From Mastigamoeba balamuthi (taxonomy: Eukaryota; Evosea; Mastigamoebida; Mastigamoebidae): DNA of 40,774 nucleotides. Shown one piece after another: positions 10,300 to 19,611 of the stretch. The stretch spans positions 957,984-998,757 of the forward strand of contig CACRSC010000084.1 in the NCBI GenBank assembly GCA_902651635.1, read 5' to 3'. A program made the translations under genes and the position numbers. How positions within the stretch are numbered: position 1 is the first letter of the stretch; the number at the start of each line of letters is the position of its first letter. A model generated the notes under the pieces. That model was not told the origin of the DNA, ran no database searches, and was given only the letters and a program-made list of their open reading frames with translations.

Positions 10300-10515
10300 G
10301 ATGTTAAATCGGGAATTAAAGCCCAGATAGTGCTCTGCCCTGCTTCTTCAGCACCTGAGAACACAGTTCCACTGGCATTCGAACCTGGTATACTTGAGTA
10401 CAGTTCTTCTCTGCTTTTCATTCACAGTCATACAGAGAGGCATGCTTAAAGGGGGTCAGCAGCTCACTTCTTGGGACACTGATATAGGCAGTGTCAGCCA
10501 GCAGCCAAGTCTCTT
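10300..10515 (-). pseudogene. Harbinger-type transposase remnant, copy 2 (inverted relative to copy 1)
   Basis: The reverse complement of about 10420-10510 closely matches 844-950 at the nucleotide level, encoding LLADTAYISVPRSELLTP-like sequence. Reading on, about 10310-10400 gives RMPVELCSQVLKKQGRAL. This fits the R-x-x-V-E-x-x-F-x-x-L-K segment that carries the third catalytic glutamate in DDE_Tnp_4 enzymes. Stops and a frameshift interrupt it. Confidence 0.6.
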
Positions 10516-10555
10516 GCAGTTTCGCATCAAGTATGTTGTGGTATGTAACAGAGGC

Positions 10556-10915
10556 TTGCATAGTGGTGCATAGTGAATGGTCGAACTATGCACCACTATG
10601 CAGGTCTTTGCTATGCACCACTACATAAGGGCCTGCTACACTGCATAGCAAAGGATGCATAGCAGCACGTAGTTGTATTATCCTCCATGCACTGCTACGT
10701 GGGCCTTTGCTACACGCTGCTACATAAGGGTCTGCTATACTGCATAGTGAAGGATGTGTAGCGACACGCAGTTGTATCATCTGCTATGCACCATGACACG
10801 GGCCTTCACTACACACTGCTATGTAAGAGTCTGCTACACTGCATAGTGAAGGATGCATAGCAGTGTGTAGTTCTACCATCTGCTACACACTGCTACATGG
10901 GCCTTTGCTTCCTGC
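10556..10915. repeat. Tandem repeat with a unit of about 100 bp, 3-4 copies
   Basis: Anchor strings CCTGCTACACTGCATAG (about 10632), TCTGCTATACTGCATAG (10731) and TCTGCTACACTGCATAG (10830) mark the period. Each unit also holds GTGAAGGATGCATAGCAG, CGTAGTTGTATCATC and CTGCTACRTGGGCCTTTGCT. Units contain internal complementary pieces (GCATAGCAG versus CTGCTATGC), so each can fold back. Related words (GTAGCAGACCCT) occur singly at 8135 and 10225. Confidence 0.75.
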
Positions 10916-11689
10916 TGCTCAGTTAAGACTCTTGAAATAACACTTCTAATTAGATCAAACTGTGCATATAACGTGAGTATCAATGAACAAGTGGAAAAGG
11001 CACGTACACTGGCAGCAGATCCTTCTGAGTCCTTATGACTCTGATGACTCTGCTGATTCTGATTAGACTGAGTGAACTATTATCTGACCTGCAGACCTCA
11101 GGATTAAAATTACCTATAAATCTGATGCAGATTCTGTTTCTTAAATAAATTGTATATTTTTCATTATTTAGATTATTTTCCGATTGCAGAAGGCAATTAT
11201 GATCATTTTTATTTTGTGTCAGCCCAGTGTGGTACCACCTGAGATACATGCAAAGAGGGCAAAGGAGCCAGCCATCCACCTGGAGTTGTGTCTTACAGGC
11301 AACGATTGACACTTTGACTGTACAGTTGCAATGAAGTCCTTTGTTGCTGGTCACGCCCATCCAACCGAGTACCAATGAGACAACTAACTTCATGTGCCTG
11401 TGATAGCGGCACTATGCTGTCCATGACTGACATCAAGCTCAGCGTCAAGGCAGGCGAATCTGAGCTCTTCATATCTATGACTATTTTCATATTCGCTCGT
11501 GACATCATGGTGGTGACAGGGTTTTTAATGACATTCTTACGCGTAACCCATTACTAAATCAAAGCGGAACAAAAATCTGCGTTTTTGAGAAAGAGATTCA
11601 ATTCTAGATTCAACTTTTGCCCTCATCATGCCATCTTTGTATTCATTGCCTTGCATCATCAGTTTCAGTATAACTTGGGCAAATAGCAA
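10916..11689. other. Intergenic stretch, nothing recognised
   Basis: AT-rich, with short open frames only and no motif, repeat or RNA gene that I can support. It ends at the small helical ORF beginning 11690. Confidence 0.4.
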
Positions 11690-12064
11690 TTGTATGACAG
11701 AGTGGAGAAGACAAGTGCAAGAGCAAGTGTGGCAAAATGCAGCAACTGCATGGACTTCCAGCAGCACCTGGACGGGCTGCAGAATTGCCTGCACACTGTG
11801 GAGGAAGCTGCCATCGCCAAACAGCAGGCATCATTCAGCTTGAACCTCTTCTCGTTCCTGCTGATGGTGCACCAGGGCCAGTATGCCCCGGTCACAGCAC
11901 TCCTCAACAGCATTGGCGAGCTGACAGACCAGCAGTTGCGCATGGTCCAAGCATTGGCCTTCTTCACGCAGTACGTCAAGGAGCTCCGCAACTTCTCAGT
12001 CTTGCTGTGTGATTCGAGCTTCGACCTGGAGGTCATCAGCAGGCTGGACGGATTCTCACGATAG
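11690..12064 (+). CDS. Small helical protein of unknown function, intact copy of a duplicated segment
   Basis: 124 residues from ATG 11690 to TAG 12062-12064. The first 15 residues may be upstream noncoding, and ATG at about 11750 (MDFQQHLDGLQNCL) is an alternative start. The rest is predicted helical and amphipathic (FSLNLFSFLLMVHQGQYAPV, IGELTDQQLRMVQALAFF). The segment from about 11795 to 12135 is duplicated in reverse orientation at 39055-39410, where a small insertion breaks the frame. No family is recognised. It may be the last exon of a longer gene whose 5' part is missing. Confidence 0.4.
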   Translation: MYDRVEKTSARASVAKCSNCMDFQQHLDGLQNCLHTVEEAAIAKQQASFSLNLFSFLLMVHQGQYAPVTALLNSIGELTDQQLRMVQALAFFTQYVKELRNFSVLLCDSSFDLEVISRLDGFSR

Positions 12065-12232
12065 ACCCAGAGAAGCAGCAGATAAGAAAGGGTTGCAGCA
12101 ATTGCGAAAGGGAAAACAGCTACTGCAATACCAAGCCTGACATACCCCCAGTACTCGGCGAAGAAATCCGACGAGGCCTACAAATCCACTGCTGGTGGCG
12201 ATTGATTAGTCTGGGCGGAGGCGATATTAGAT

Positions 12233-13594
12233 ACGCATTGTATAGCTGTATCGAAAAACGGAACTTTTTAATAAGAAACAAAAGTCGTCAGGAGACAAAG
12301 AGAGCGAGTCGAAGGACTGCAGAACAAACTGTATCAACTTATACACCAGAACACTCAGAGGATGAGGAATTGATCATGGAATTGATGAATGCGGCGACTT
12401 CCGGTGTGTCTGGATAGACACACTTGTCCGCTGGACAATTTTCCTGATCGAACTTTATCCACTCGACTTTGGTCACCTCGGGGCCCCGGTGGCCTGCCAG
12501 TTCTTCGTTGATGGCTGTTACGTCTGTCTCCTCGACGAAAATTGTGTACCCCAAGAACCAACCGGGTCCGTTGTTGCGTCCGTTGCTGAACTTCGTCGGG
12601 ACAACAAAGCCGACATTCCTCGACAGCTCGAGGAAGCCATTGCGGTCCGCTCTGTAGGTAGTTCCGAAGTTGGCTTCATGTATCTCCGCGAGCCTCTCTC
12701 TCATGTGTGGATACGCTTCGGGCAGTTTGCCGTACGACTCTTCCCCAACCTCGCGCATTGCAGCGTCGACGGGGCAGCTGTCTACGGCGTACTCTACGTG
12801 ACCTGAAAACCCACCCATTTTACCATCTTTGTTCCATGCGGTCAAGCAGCGGATTTGGCCGTCGTGGCGGCTGCAAATGCGCACGCCAGTGCAGAACACC
12901 TCAATATCGCGCCCAGTTCCGAGACGGCTAATTTCCGCATCGATAGGAGCTGACCATCTCAGCACCCACTTGCTGTACTCGGTCGAGCTGCGCAATACGG
13001 CAGAAAAAACGTCGCCGTCGGACCGAAGCAGATATTGCATCACGAGGGAGGCTTCTGCGAAGAGGAGCATCGATTGCACCACCTCGCCTTTGGACTGAGG
13101 ATCGCGGTTTACGTGAGTTTTGCGCATAATATTCCTGAGGTCTCCTTCGGTGCAAGTAACGTGGGCGCTCATAGAGCAACCATCGAGCAATTCAATCTGG
13201 GCTCCTTCGATGTCGCGCTTCAGCATCTGGATGAATTTGCCGGACAAACGTATCCCGTCCTTTCCGAAGGGGGGGAATTCGTCCATGAGGTAGTACTTGA
13301 CGTTAAGACCGGAGACGATCCAGCGCTTTGTCGGCTCGGTCCCGAGAGATAAGGCAGACATCTCGGCGACGAGTTGCTCGCTGGTCGAGGATTGCCACGG
13401 TCCATGCGGAGCCGGCGCACTGCGTGGAGCCGACGCCCGCTTTGGAGCCGATGCCCGGTGTTCCGCGGCGGAAGGAGGAGTGCTCATAGTGTAATGGCCA
13501 ATTGATTGTATGTGAAGTGAGCCCGATTTTTGCCCTTCTACGGAAATACGCACAATAGCTTCGTCACGGGTCAAAGTGACATCACTCTTGAGTG
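12233..13594. repeat. Direct segmental duplication, copy 2 (mate 1976-3373)
   Basis: Carries Nudix gene copy 2. Left flank landmarks shared with copy 1 are CGAAAAAC, the AGGAGACAAAGAGAGCGAGTC run and CTTATACACCAGAACACTC. The match ends at ...TCACTCTTGAGTG (13594), after which copy 2 continues with about 67 bp of unrelated sequence. Confidence 0.85.
12339..13487 (-). CDS. Nudix-like hydrolase, copy 2
   Basis: 382 residues from ATG 13487, about 90% identical to the copy at 2.1-3.3 kb. The Nudix box keeps the catalytic core (AAMREVGEESYG), with R to G between REV and EE. GGHAEY is GHVEY here, preceded by S instead of G. The C-terminus diverges (CVYPDTPEVAAFINSM in place of VSDAVTPEHVAFVNSL). 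Both copies are uninterrupted, which suggests recent duplication or continuing selection. The gene directly precedes, on the other strand, the fragment of RPA2. Confidence 0.6.
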   Translation of the reverse strand: MSTPPSAAEHRASAPKRASAPRSAPAPHGPWQSSTSEQLVAEMSALSLGTEPTKRWIVSGLNVKYYLMDEFPPFGKDGIRLSGKFIQMLKRDIEGAQIELLDGCSMSAHVTCTEGDLRNIMRKTHVNRDPQSKGEVVQSMLLFAEASLVMQYLLRSDGDVFSAVLRSSTEYSKWVLRWSAPIDAEISRLGTGRDIEVFCTGVRICSRHDGQIRCLTAWNKDGKMGGFSGHVEYAVDSCPVDAAMREVGEESYGKLPEAYPHMRERLAEIHEANFGTTYRADRNGFLELSRNVGFVVPTKFSNGRNNGPGWFLGYTIFVEETDVTAINEELAGHRGPEVTKVEWIKFDQENCPADKCVYPDTPEVAAFINSMINSSSSECSGV

Positions 13595-13661
13595 TTGTTA
13601 AGGATAAACAGGCAAAGTGATGTGTGTTTCCAGGGCAAATTGACGTGTTACTTCGGAAAGT

Positions 13662-13870
13662 TGATAGAGGGGGTGCTTTTACGCCAAACGGTGTTTTACC
13701 CCGAACACCCCAAAAACGGACAGAAAACGGGCAGGGCAGCAGACTGGGCGCTCTTGCCGCCCCGACGGGGCGTCAGGGAGGGGATACACTCTACTAACAT
13801 GTGCGAATCTTGTGCAGAAACGGCCGTTCACGCCGAGGCAGAAGCTACGTGCAGAGCTTACTGACTGTGA
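13662..13870. repeat. Flanking block, inverted mate of 3375-3590
   Basis: Reverse complement of the block next to Nudix copy 1. It begins AGGGGGTGCTTTTACGCC and ends GCAGAGCTTACTGACTGTGAGA. A short conserved reading frame, CESCAETAVHAEAEATCRAY then stop, is present on the plus strand here. Confidence 0.8.
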
Positions 13871-14519
13871 GATACAGTCCCTGTGGGATCGGGGCGTCGT
13901 ATGCAGCCCTGCGGGTCTTCCGAGCCGTGATTCCAAGAATGAGATCCGGTGCCCTGAGGCATCTGGCCAAGCCTAGCCCAGCCCACGGCCGAGGCCGTGT
14001 GTGCGAGCCAAATGAGGCCCAGTTTTCGTGACATCGGGGGAATTCTCATGGGCGTGATTGCACGTTCCAGGGATGAGCACTCGGGGCTCCCCTTTCCCAG
14101 CTCATGCACCCCAGTGTGCCAAAACAGCAGCAGAAAGGATCGCAGGTGAGAGTGAACTCGTGTGGCATTTAGCCATGAGGCTCATTGAATTTCTGATTTC
14201 GCATGAGAGGCACTTTGACGAGGAGCAGTTCGAGTCAGAGCATAGCTGGGACTCCGCTGCACCAGAGGAAGTATGCCAAAAACACACTAACAACAGGTAG
14301 GCATGCTTTTTCTTGCGGAACTGACCTTTTCAAAGAACAAAGAGTTGATCAAATCCAAGGAAGCTGCGCACAGAGTTCGCTGTGCGCGGAAATGCCCCGA
14401 GAGCCCCTTCTGATGAGGCGCAGGTGTGCAGCGCGCGCAACTCTGCCCTGCCTGCGCTGCGCTTTTTCAATATTATTATTTTAGATTCTTGTCAAACTCT
14501 TAGGAGTTTTGACACTCAG
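13871..14519 (+). other. Unassigned stretch upstream of the RPA2 fragment
   Basis: No RPA2 OB-fold is visible. A frame at 14058-14300 reads MRLIEFLISHERHFDEEQF and could be an exon of something else; CGCAG followed by GTGAGAGT near 14147 is splice-like. An AT-rich run with TTTTAG at about 14483 and the acceptor at 14519 suggest intron sequence. Confidence 0.3.
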
Positions 14520-14815
14520 CCATGCCTACCCGTTGAAGGCGCAGTTCATACAGCTGCCGAGCAACGTGCAACTCATGGTGCTGGACCTCGTGAAGCAGTC
14601 GACGTCGGAGGACGGCGCGGCGGTCGCCTCGATCATCGCGCAGCTCGAGACCGTGGCCACGGTACCCCAGATCATGTGCGCGCTGGCCTGGCTGGCAGAC
14701 TGGCACACGCTGACGGAGGCGGGGGTCACACTTGCGCAGGGACGCTCTGAACGTCCTCACCAACGAGGGGCACATCTACACCACAACGGACGAGGAGCAC
14801 TTCAGGACGTTCTGA
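14520..14815 (+). CDS. RPA2: Replication protein A 32-kDa subunit, C-terminal winged-helix part only
   Basis: Two exons, 14520-14675 and 14740-14815, joined across a 64-nt GTGCGC...GCGCAG intron that restores frame (...ATVPQIM|DALNVLTNEGHIY). The ending NEGHIYTTTDEEHFRTF matches the C-terminus of RPA32 (NEGHIYSTVDDDHF in human). This winged helix binds repair partners such as XPA and UNG2 in known systems. RPA is the eukaryotic single-strand DNA-binding trimer. The OB-fold and phosphorylated N-terminus should lie upstream, but 13.9-14.5 kb shows neither, and Nudix copy 2 with its rearranged flank begins there. Either the 5' exons are beyond a long intron or the gene was truncated. Stop is TGA. 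Confidence 0.75.
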
Positions 14816-14952
14816 GCGGGAGATGCTCTCTCCCGTCACGCGACGAGCAGAGCCCGTAGTCGCAAACCCCACAAGTGTCGGTGTTGTTTAACTTCGTTGG
14901 AGGACAAGGGTCGCGGGGCGAGTACAAAGTCAGTGGCACACGCCGCTACGAG

Positions 14953-15915
14953 TTAGTTTGCGGGAGCAGCGGCGTTGGGCGTCGTTGCAGGGGAGGCCAG
15001 CCAGTCGAGCAGGATGGAGTGGAACTCGGCGGGGCGCTCGATCATCACCCAGTGGCCCGTGTCCAGTGAGGCTGTGCGGTCGCACATCGAGAGCCACTGG
15101 TCGCTGTGCAGCTTGAGGGCCTTGCGTTGGCCGTAGAAGTAGAGCACAGGGGCCTTGGGCGTGTAGTCCTCGAGCGTTGGCCCGCCCTTGATCTGTGAGG
15201 TCGTCTGCTGGTCAGCAGAGCGCGTACATGGAACGACTGAGTGCCCCCCGGGGCTCTGGGGGAGGGACCTTGAAGAGAATGGTGCGCCACATGTAGTAGT
15301 AGGGGTAGCTCATCTGAGCCCTGATGCGGCCGTGTCCCGCGTAGTCCTTGGCGCCGACGAACCACGCGATGAACCTCGCGAGCAGGTCGCCGGGCAGACC
15401 ACCGACGAACATGGCCGCGATCAGGAGCCACTGGTAGAGCACGAGGTACAGCAGCGCGAAGATGCTGCCCTGCTTCTTGGATGTGCGGCCGCCGACGTCC
15501 ACTGTGACAAGCCTCGAGACCAGCTCGGGGCTCTCCTGCTCCAGCATGTAGCCGTAGAAAGCCCCTGTGTGGGACAGACGAGCGCACTGGTTGAGAAACC
15601 TGAAGTCATCTCCGCAGGGTGGGTGTTGCACGGACCCCAGTCGTGAGCCATCAGGATGACAGGCCGGCCGCCGTTGGCCTCCTTGATGGCGTTGCGCAGC
15701 ATGGCGACGACCTGGGGGCAGTCGGGACCGCGCCAGCCACGCGGGGAGGCGGGGGCAGAAGGGGAGAAGCCTGGCAGGGTCACGCGGTAGCACCGGTAGT
15801 TGCGCTCCGTCAGCAGTGCGACAGTTCGCGACCACAGGGCAGCGCTGTCGGGCCAGCCGTGCAGCAGCACGACGGCCTCCCCCGTGTTGCTCTCTCCGTC
15901 GACGACGACCTCCAT
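14953..15915 (-). CDS. Alpha/beta hydrolase (epoxide hydrolase-like), tandem copy 1
   Basis: Three exons on the minus strand, 15915-15636, 15564-15269 and 15192-14953, give 271 residues. Introns are 71 and 76 nt (GTCCGT...ACACAG; GTCCCT...TCACAG). Fold landmarks: the oxyanion loop HGWPDS at residues 19-24, the nucleophile elbow AHDWGA at 90-95 (Asp as in epoxide hydrolases and haloalkane dehalogenases), and a C-terminal DTGHWVMIERP with the catalytic His. A candidate acid lies in the VLYFYGQRKALKLHSD region. The middle (YLVLYQWLLIAAMFVGGL) is very hydrophobic and may form a cap or membrane-associating helix. Substrate unknown. A tandem duplicate lies 337 bp upstream in the same orientation. 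Stop TAA. Confidence 0.8.
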
Positions 15916-16252
15916 TGTGGTGCAGCAGCGAACACAATGTTCTGATAAAATCGACCGGGAGAGTCTCACCCGAGGGGACAAGATTTTTAGGCAACGTCAC
16001 GAGTGATACTTCTTTCTGACGCATGGGTAGGTGATGTACCAAGGAGCAGGAGGATGGCTGCCAGACGCGAGAGATAGAATTCCAAAGCGGGGGGAGGGGC
16101 TATTCAATCCGAGGAGAGCTTTTCTGTGGACGTTCTGTGCAATAAAAGCGCAAGAAGGACAGCAATAAGATGCAAAGCCAGTGAGAGCGTTGTTTGTTGG
16201 CAGGAGAGAGATTTGGGAGCCAAGAGTGTGAGTGAACAGGCAGTACACGCCA

Positions 16253-17187
16253 CTAGTTGGTGGCGGCAGCGGCGTTGGAGTTGATTGCAGGGGAGGCCAG
16301 CCAGTCGAGCAGCACCGAGTGGAACTCGTCGGGGCGCTCGATCATCACCCAGTGGTGCGTGTCCATGGGGACAGAGCGGTCGCACATCGAGAGCCAGTGG
16401 TCCGTGTGGAACTTGAGGGGTTTGCGGTCGCCATAGACGTAGAGGACCGGTGCCGTGGGCTTGTAGTCCTGGTGCGTTGGCCCACCCTTGATCTATGGGC
16501 AGTGGGGTCAGTTCGCATGTATGGATTCAAACGCTCTGGTGTCGGGCACCTTGAAGAGAACGGAGCGCCACATGTAGTAGTAGGGGTAGCCCATCTGGGC
16601 CCTGATGGGGCCGTGTCCCGCGTAGTCCTTGGCGCCTACGAACCATGCGACGAACCGCGCGAGCAGGTCGCCGGGCAGACCACCGAGGAGCATGGCCGCG
16701 ACCAGTAGCCACTGGTAGAGCACGAGGTACAGCAGCGCGAAGATGCTGCCCTGCTTCTTGGACGTGCGGCCGCCGACGTCCACGGTGACCAGCCGCGAGA
16801 CGAGCTCGGGGCTCTCCTGCTCCAGCATGTAGCCGTAGACAGCCCCTGTGAGACGGAGTTGAGAATGATCGTAACATCTCCTGCAGGGTGCGTGTCGTTG
16901 CACGGACCCCAGTCATGAGCCATCAGGATGACAGGCCGGCCGCCGTTGGCCTCCTTGATGGCGTTGCGCAGCATGGCGACGACCTGGGGGAAGTCGGGAC
17001 CGCGCCAGCCACGCGGGAAGGCGGGAGCAGAAGGGGAGAAGCCGGGCAGGGTCACGCGGTAGCACCGGTAGTTGCGCTCAGTCAGCAGTGCGACAGTGCG
17101 CGACCACAGGGCAGCGCTGTCGGGCCAGCCATGCAGCAGCACGACGGCCTCCCCCGTGTTGCTCTCGCCGTCGACGATGATCTCCAT
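16253..17187 (-). CDS. Alpha/beta hydrolase (epoxide hydrolase-like), tandem copy 2
   Basis: Exons 17187-16908, 16845-16550 and 16492-16253 have exactly the same lengths (280, 296, 240 nt) and phases as copy 1, so this is a true paralog with a conserved structure. It keeps HGWPDS and AHDWGA. The His motif reads DTHHWVMIERP, with the Gly before the His replaced by His. Introns are 62 and 57 nt and have diverged more than exons. It ends in TAG where copy 1 ends in TAA. It lies downstream of the AAA+ gene on the same strand. Confidence 0.8.
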
Positions 17188-17365
17188 TGAGGTGAGCAGT
17201 AGCAGCCGGCCGTCAAACAACAACGGGCAGACAAAGCCTTGGAAAAAACCGACAGGAAAAGCGCCGCCAGAGATTCCGCAAGATTTTTGTTTTGTGCAGA
17301 CGTCATACGCGACGTCTGCACAAAAAAGAGGTGATCCGCAAGTCCCCTGAGAGACCAAAACAGCC

Positions 17366-19107
17366 TCACAACGGGGGCTCGATCGAGGAGAGCACCTGCA
17401 GCACCAGCTCTCGCTCCTGCGCAAACAGCGACGACGACGCGCTCTTGGCCGCGGCGCCCGCAGCAGCGGCGGCCACGCCCACCCCTCCGCCGCCGCCAGC
17501 GTCCACCCCGGAGGCCGCGGACTCGGCGGCCGAGGCGTCGGCGGGGCCCTCGTTGCTCTCGTCGACGGCGGACTCGGTGACGGCGGCGCTGGACTCCTCG
17601 TCGGGCCTGTCGAGGCGCCTGCGGGCGAGCTGCACGCGGTGGCAGAGGCAGCTGACGACGACGCCCAGCACGTGCGACGGCGTGGCGAAGCGCGACTCGG
17701 AGAGGAACGCCTCGGCGCGGGCGCCGGCCTCGATCGAGGGGTAGGCGCGCGGCGAGGGCCCCGCGACGGCGTCGGGGTGGTTGCGCAGCGCGACGACGGC
17801 GTCGCGGATGTACGTGCGCACGTCGCGGCTGCAGAGCACAGCGCGCATCGCGTTGCGCATCGAGAGGATGTCGCGCGAGGCCAGCGCCATGGGCTGGCTG
17901 GCCTGCAGCTCCGCGTCGAGCCCCGGCACGAACACGCTCCTGCCAAAGAGGTCCCTCTGCCCGAGCGCGCGGGTGAGCACAGTCCAGAGACAGAGTGGTG
18001 CTATCACAACCGCTCGGCCACAAAAAGAGCGAGACCAATCAATGTATAGAGTTAGCTCTTCCAGTCCGAGGAGGGAAGCACATCAACACAAACAAATACG
18101 CGAATACCACACAGAACACAGATCACGTTCAATAACGCTTGCCCTACAACAAACAGCAAGCCCGTTTCAATTAGACAAAGGCAAAAACACCAACAAAACA
18201 GTTGAGATAGCACAGCACGGGACAACGCCTGATGATTGGAGAGAGAACAGCAGACAGCAAGTGAGTGGTGGGGGCGCACGAGCGCGAGGGGAAGCCTGGA
18301 GTCGCGAGTGACGACGGCGACGAAGGTGAAGACGGGGGGCACGCTGTGCTTGTGGCCCTCGAGCGGCACTTTGCTCTGGTGCAGGATCCCGTACAGGCGT
18401 TCCAGCGTCTCGGGTGGGCACAGGTGCACGCCCTCCATCACCACCAGGTGCGCGATCTTGAGCTCCGTGACCTCCTCGACGCACATCCGCGAGCTCCTGG
18501 GCCATTCCACCAATGTAAAACAACGGAATAAAAAGACGCGAGGTACACGTAAGGATACAACCATTAGATTCAGGAATCAAAATCAGAACTGGATACGTCG
18601 GGAAATCAAGTGAAATCTAACCGATGGCGGCCAAAAGAGAACAGAAAGAGCTCCGGAGGGGCTGGGGCGGCCCAGGACGGGCGCAGACCTGTTGGTCGAG
18701 TGGCCCGTGTCGTGCTGCGAGCGCGCGATGTCGGCGGGGCCCGCCGCCGCGCCGTGCGCCGAGTCGTTCTGCGACGACGCCCCGCGCGCATGCGGGCTCC
18801 TCACCGACGACGAGCGCGCCGCAAACGCGGCCGCGAGGTCGTCCGCCTGCGTGGACGCGTGGCAGACGAGCCGCGCCACGCGCAGACCCGCTACGGCCTG
18901 CGCCGGGAGACGAGTTGGAATTGGCGCGCAGGGCTTTCTGGGATATTATCGGAGATTCTCTCTGGGGGGACTCGGGTACGCGGGCTATGGTGTCGACGTG
19001 GGGGTCGCTGACGGGGGTGGAGTCGACCTCGGCGATGAGGTGCTCGCCTGCGGCGAGGCACGCCGTCAGCGACCGCAGGAACAGAGCAGCAGATGCCGTT
19101 TTGATGA
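17366..19107 (-). CDS. MoxR/Mg-chelatase-like AAA+ protein with degenerate Walker motifs (5' end missing)
   Basis: Minus-strand exons placed by phase: 19107-18980, 18897-18689, 18496-18280, 17956-17366. Joined in order they give AAGEHLIAEVDSTPVSDP, ARLVCHASTQADDLAAAF, IAHLVVMEGVHLCPPETLER, VFTFVAVVTRDSRLPLAL, RDLFGRSVFVP, and a lid domain TYIRDAVVALRNHPD...GPSPRA...FATPSHVLGVV. The lid and order match MoxR-type ATPases. Where these have GPPGxGKT this protein has VDSTPVSD, and where they have the Walker B DE it has ME. It may therefore not hydrolyse ATP. The tail is an Ala/Gly-rich linker plus a short helix (AQERELVLQVLSS). The intron at 17957-18279 is 323 nt. The start exon was not found; an in-frame TAA lies just upstream of the first exon. 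Family call moderate. Confidence 0.55.
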
Positions 19108-19325
19108 CTGGATATTAAGGATTCTGTCAGGAAGATATTATCGCGCAGTGACAAAATCGGAGAAAATAGTCACAGGAGAAACAAAGAGAAAACAAAGCAG
19201 ATTTGCCGAGGAAATGAATACAATATGCAGAAAGCCAATGGAGCCAGCTCCAGTGGCAGAGCGCATTTCTTCCCATCAAATGCGCAGAATTCGGTTTTAC
19301 TGCACGTCTCTCTTCTATGTGAATC

Positions 19326-19397
19326 GGGCTCGTGGCGCAATGGAAACGCACTTGACTACGGATCAAGGGATTCCAGGTTCGAGCCCTGGCGGGTCCG
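19326..19397 (+). tRNA. tRNA-Arg(ACG)
   Basis: 72 nt, no intron. Acceptor stem GGGCTCG pairs with CGGGTCC using two G-U pairs, and the discriminator is G. The D-arm starts GCGC after TG, the anticodon stem CTTGA/TCAAG holds the loop CTACGGA (anticodon ACG), and the T-arm is CCAGG-TTCGAGC-CCTGG with a perfect 5-bp stem. The D-stem has a C-A mismatch, as eukaryotic tRNA-Arg(ACG) also shows in my reading. A34 would be read as inosine, decoding CGU, CGC and CGA. Box A and box B fall within the D and T arms. Confidence 0.95.
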
Positions 19398-19399
19398 AC

Positions 19400-19403
19400 T
19401 TTT
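19400..19403 (+). terminator. RNA polymerase III T-run terminator of tRNA-Arg
   Basis: TTTT starting three bases after the discriminator, the minimal pol III stop signal. Confidence 0.7.
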
Positions 19404-19611
19404 GTATTCGCGGACCACATCCCCTCTTTTTTCACACTGTAAGTGCGAGATACCTGGAACCTCGTCAATGTGATGTGTTAGTATGTGCTTTCAGTTCATC
19501 TCTACTGCATTTCACTTGAAGATTGGGTCCCAGATTGGGGATCTTGGTCACGAGATATCGCACGTTCCGAGTTGTTATTTTTGGGCTCAGTGTTCGTCCC
19601 TACGACCGTCG

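Noticed and set aside
10556-10915. CRISPR-like array
   Set aside because: Units are contiguous with a period near 100 bp and no unique spacers. The context is eukaryotic.
13801-14031. ORF starting MRILCRNGRSRRGRSYVQS as a gene
   Set aside because: It begins inside the inverted duplicated block, and its counterpart frame in copy 1 is fused to the Nudix upstream region, so the frame is not conserved.
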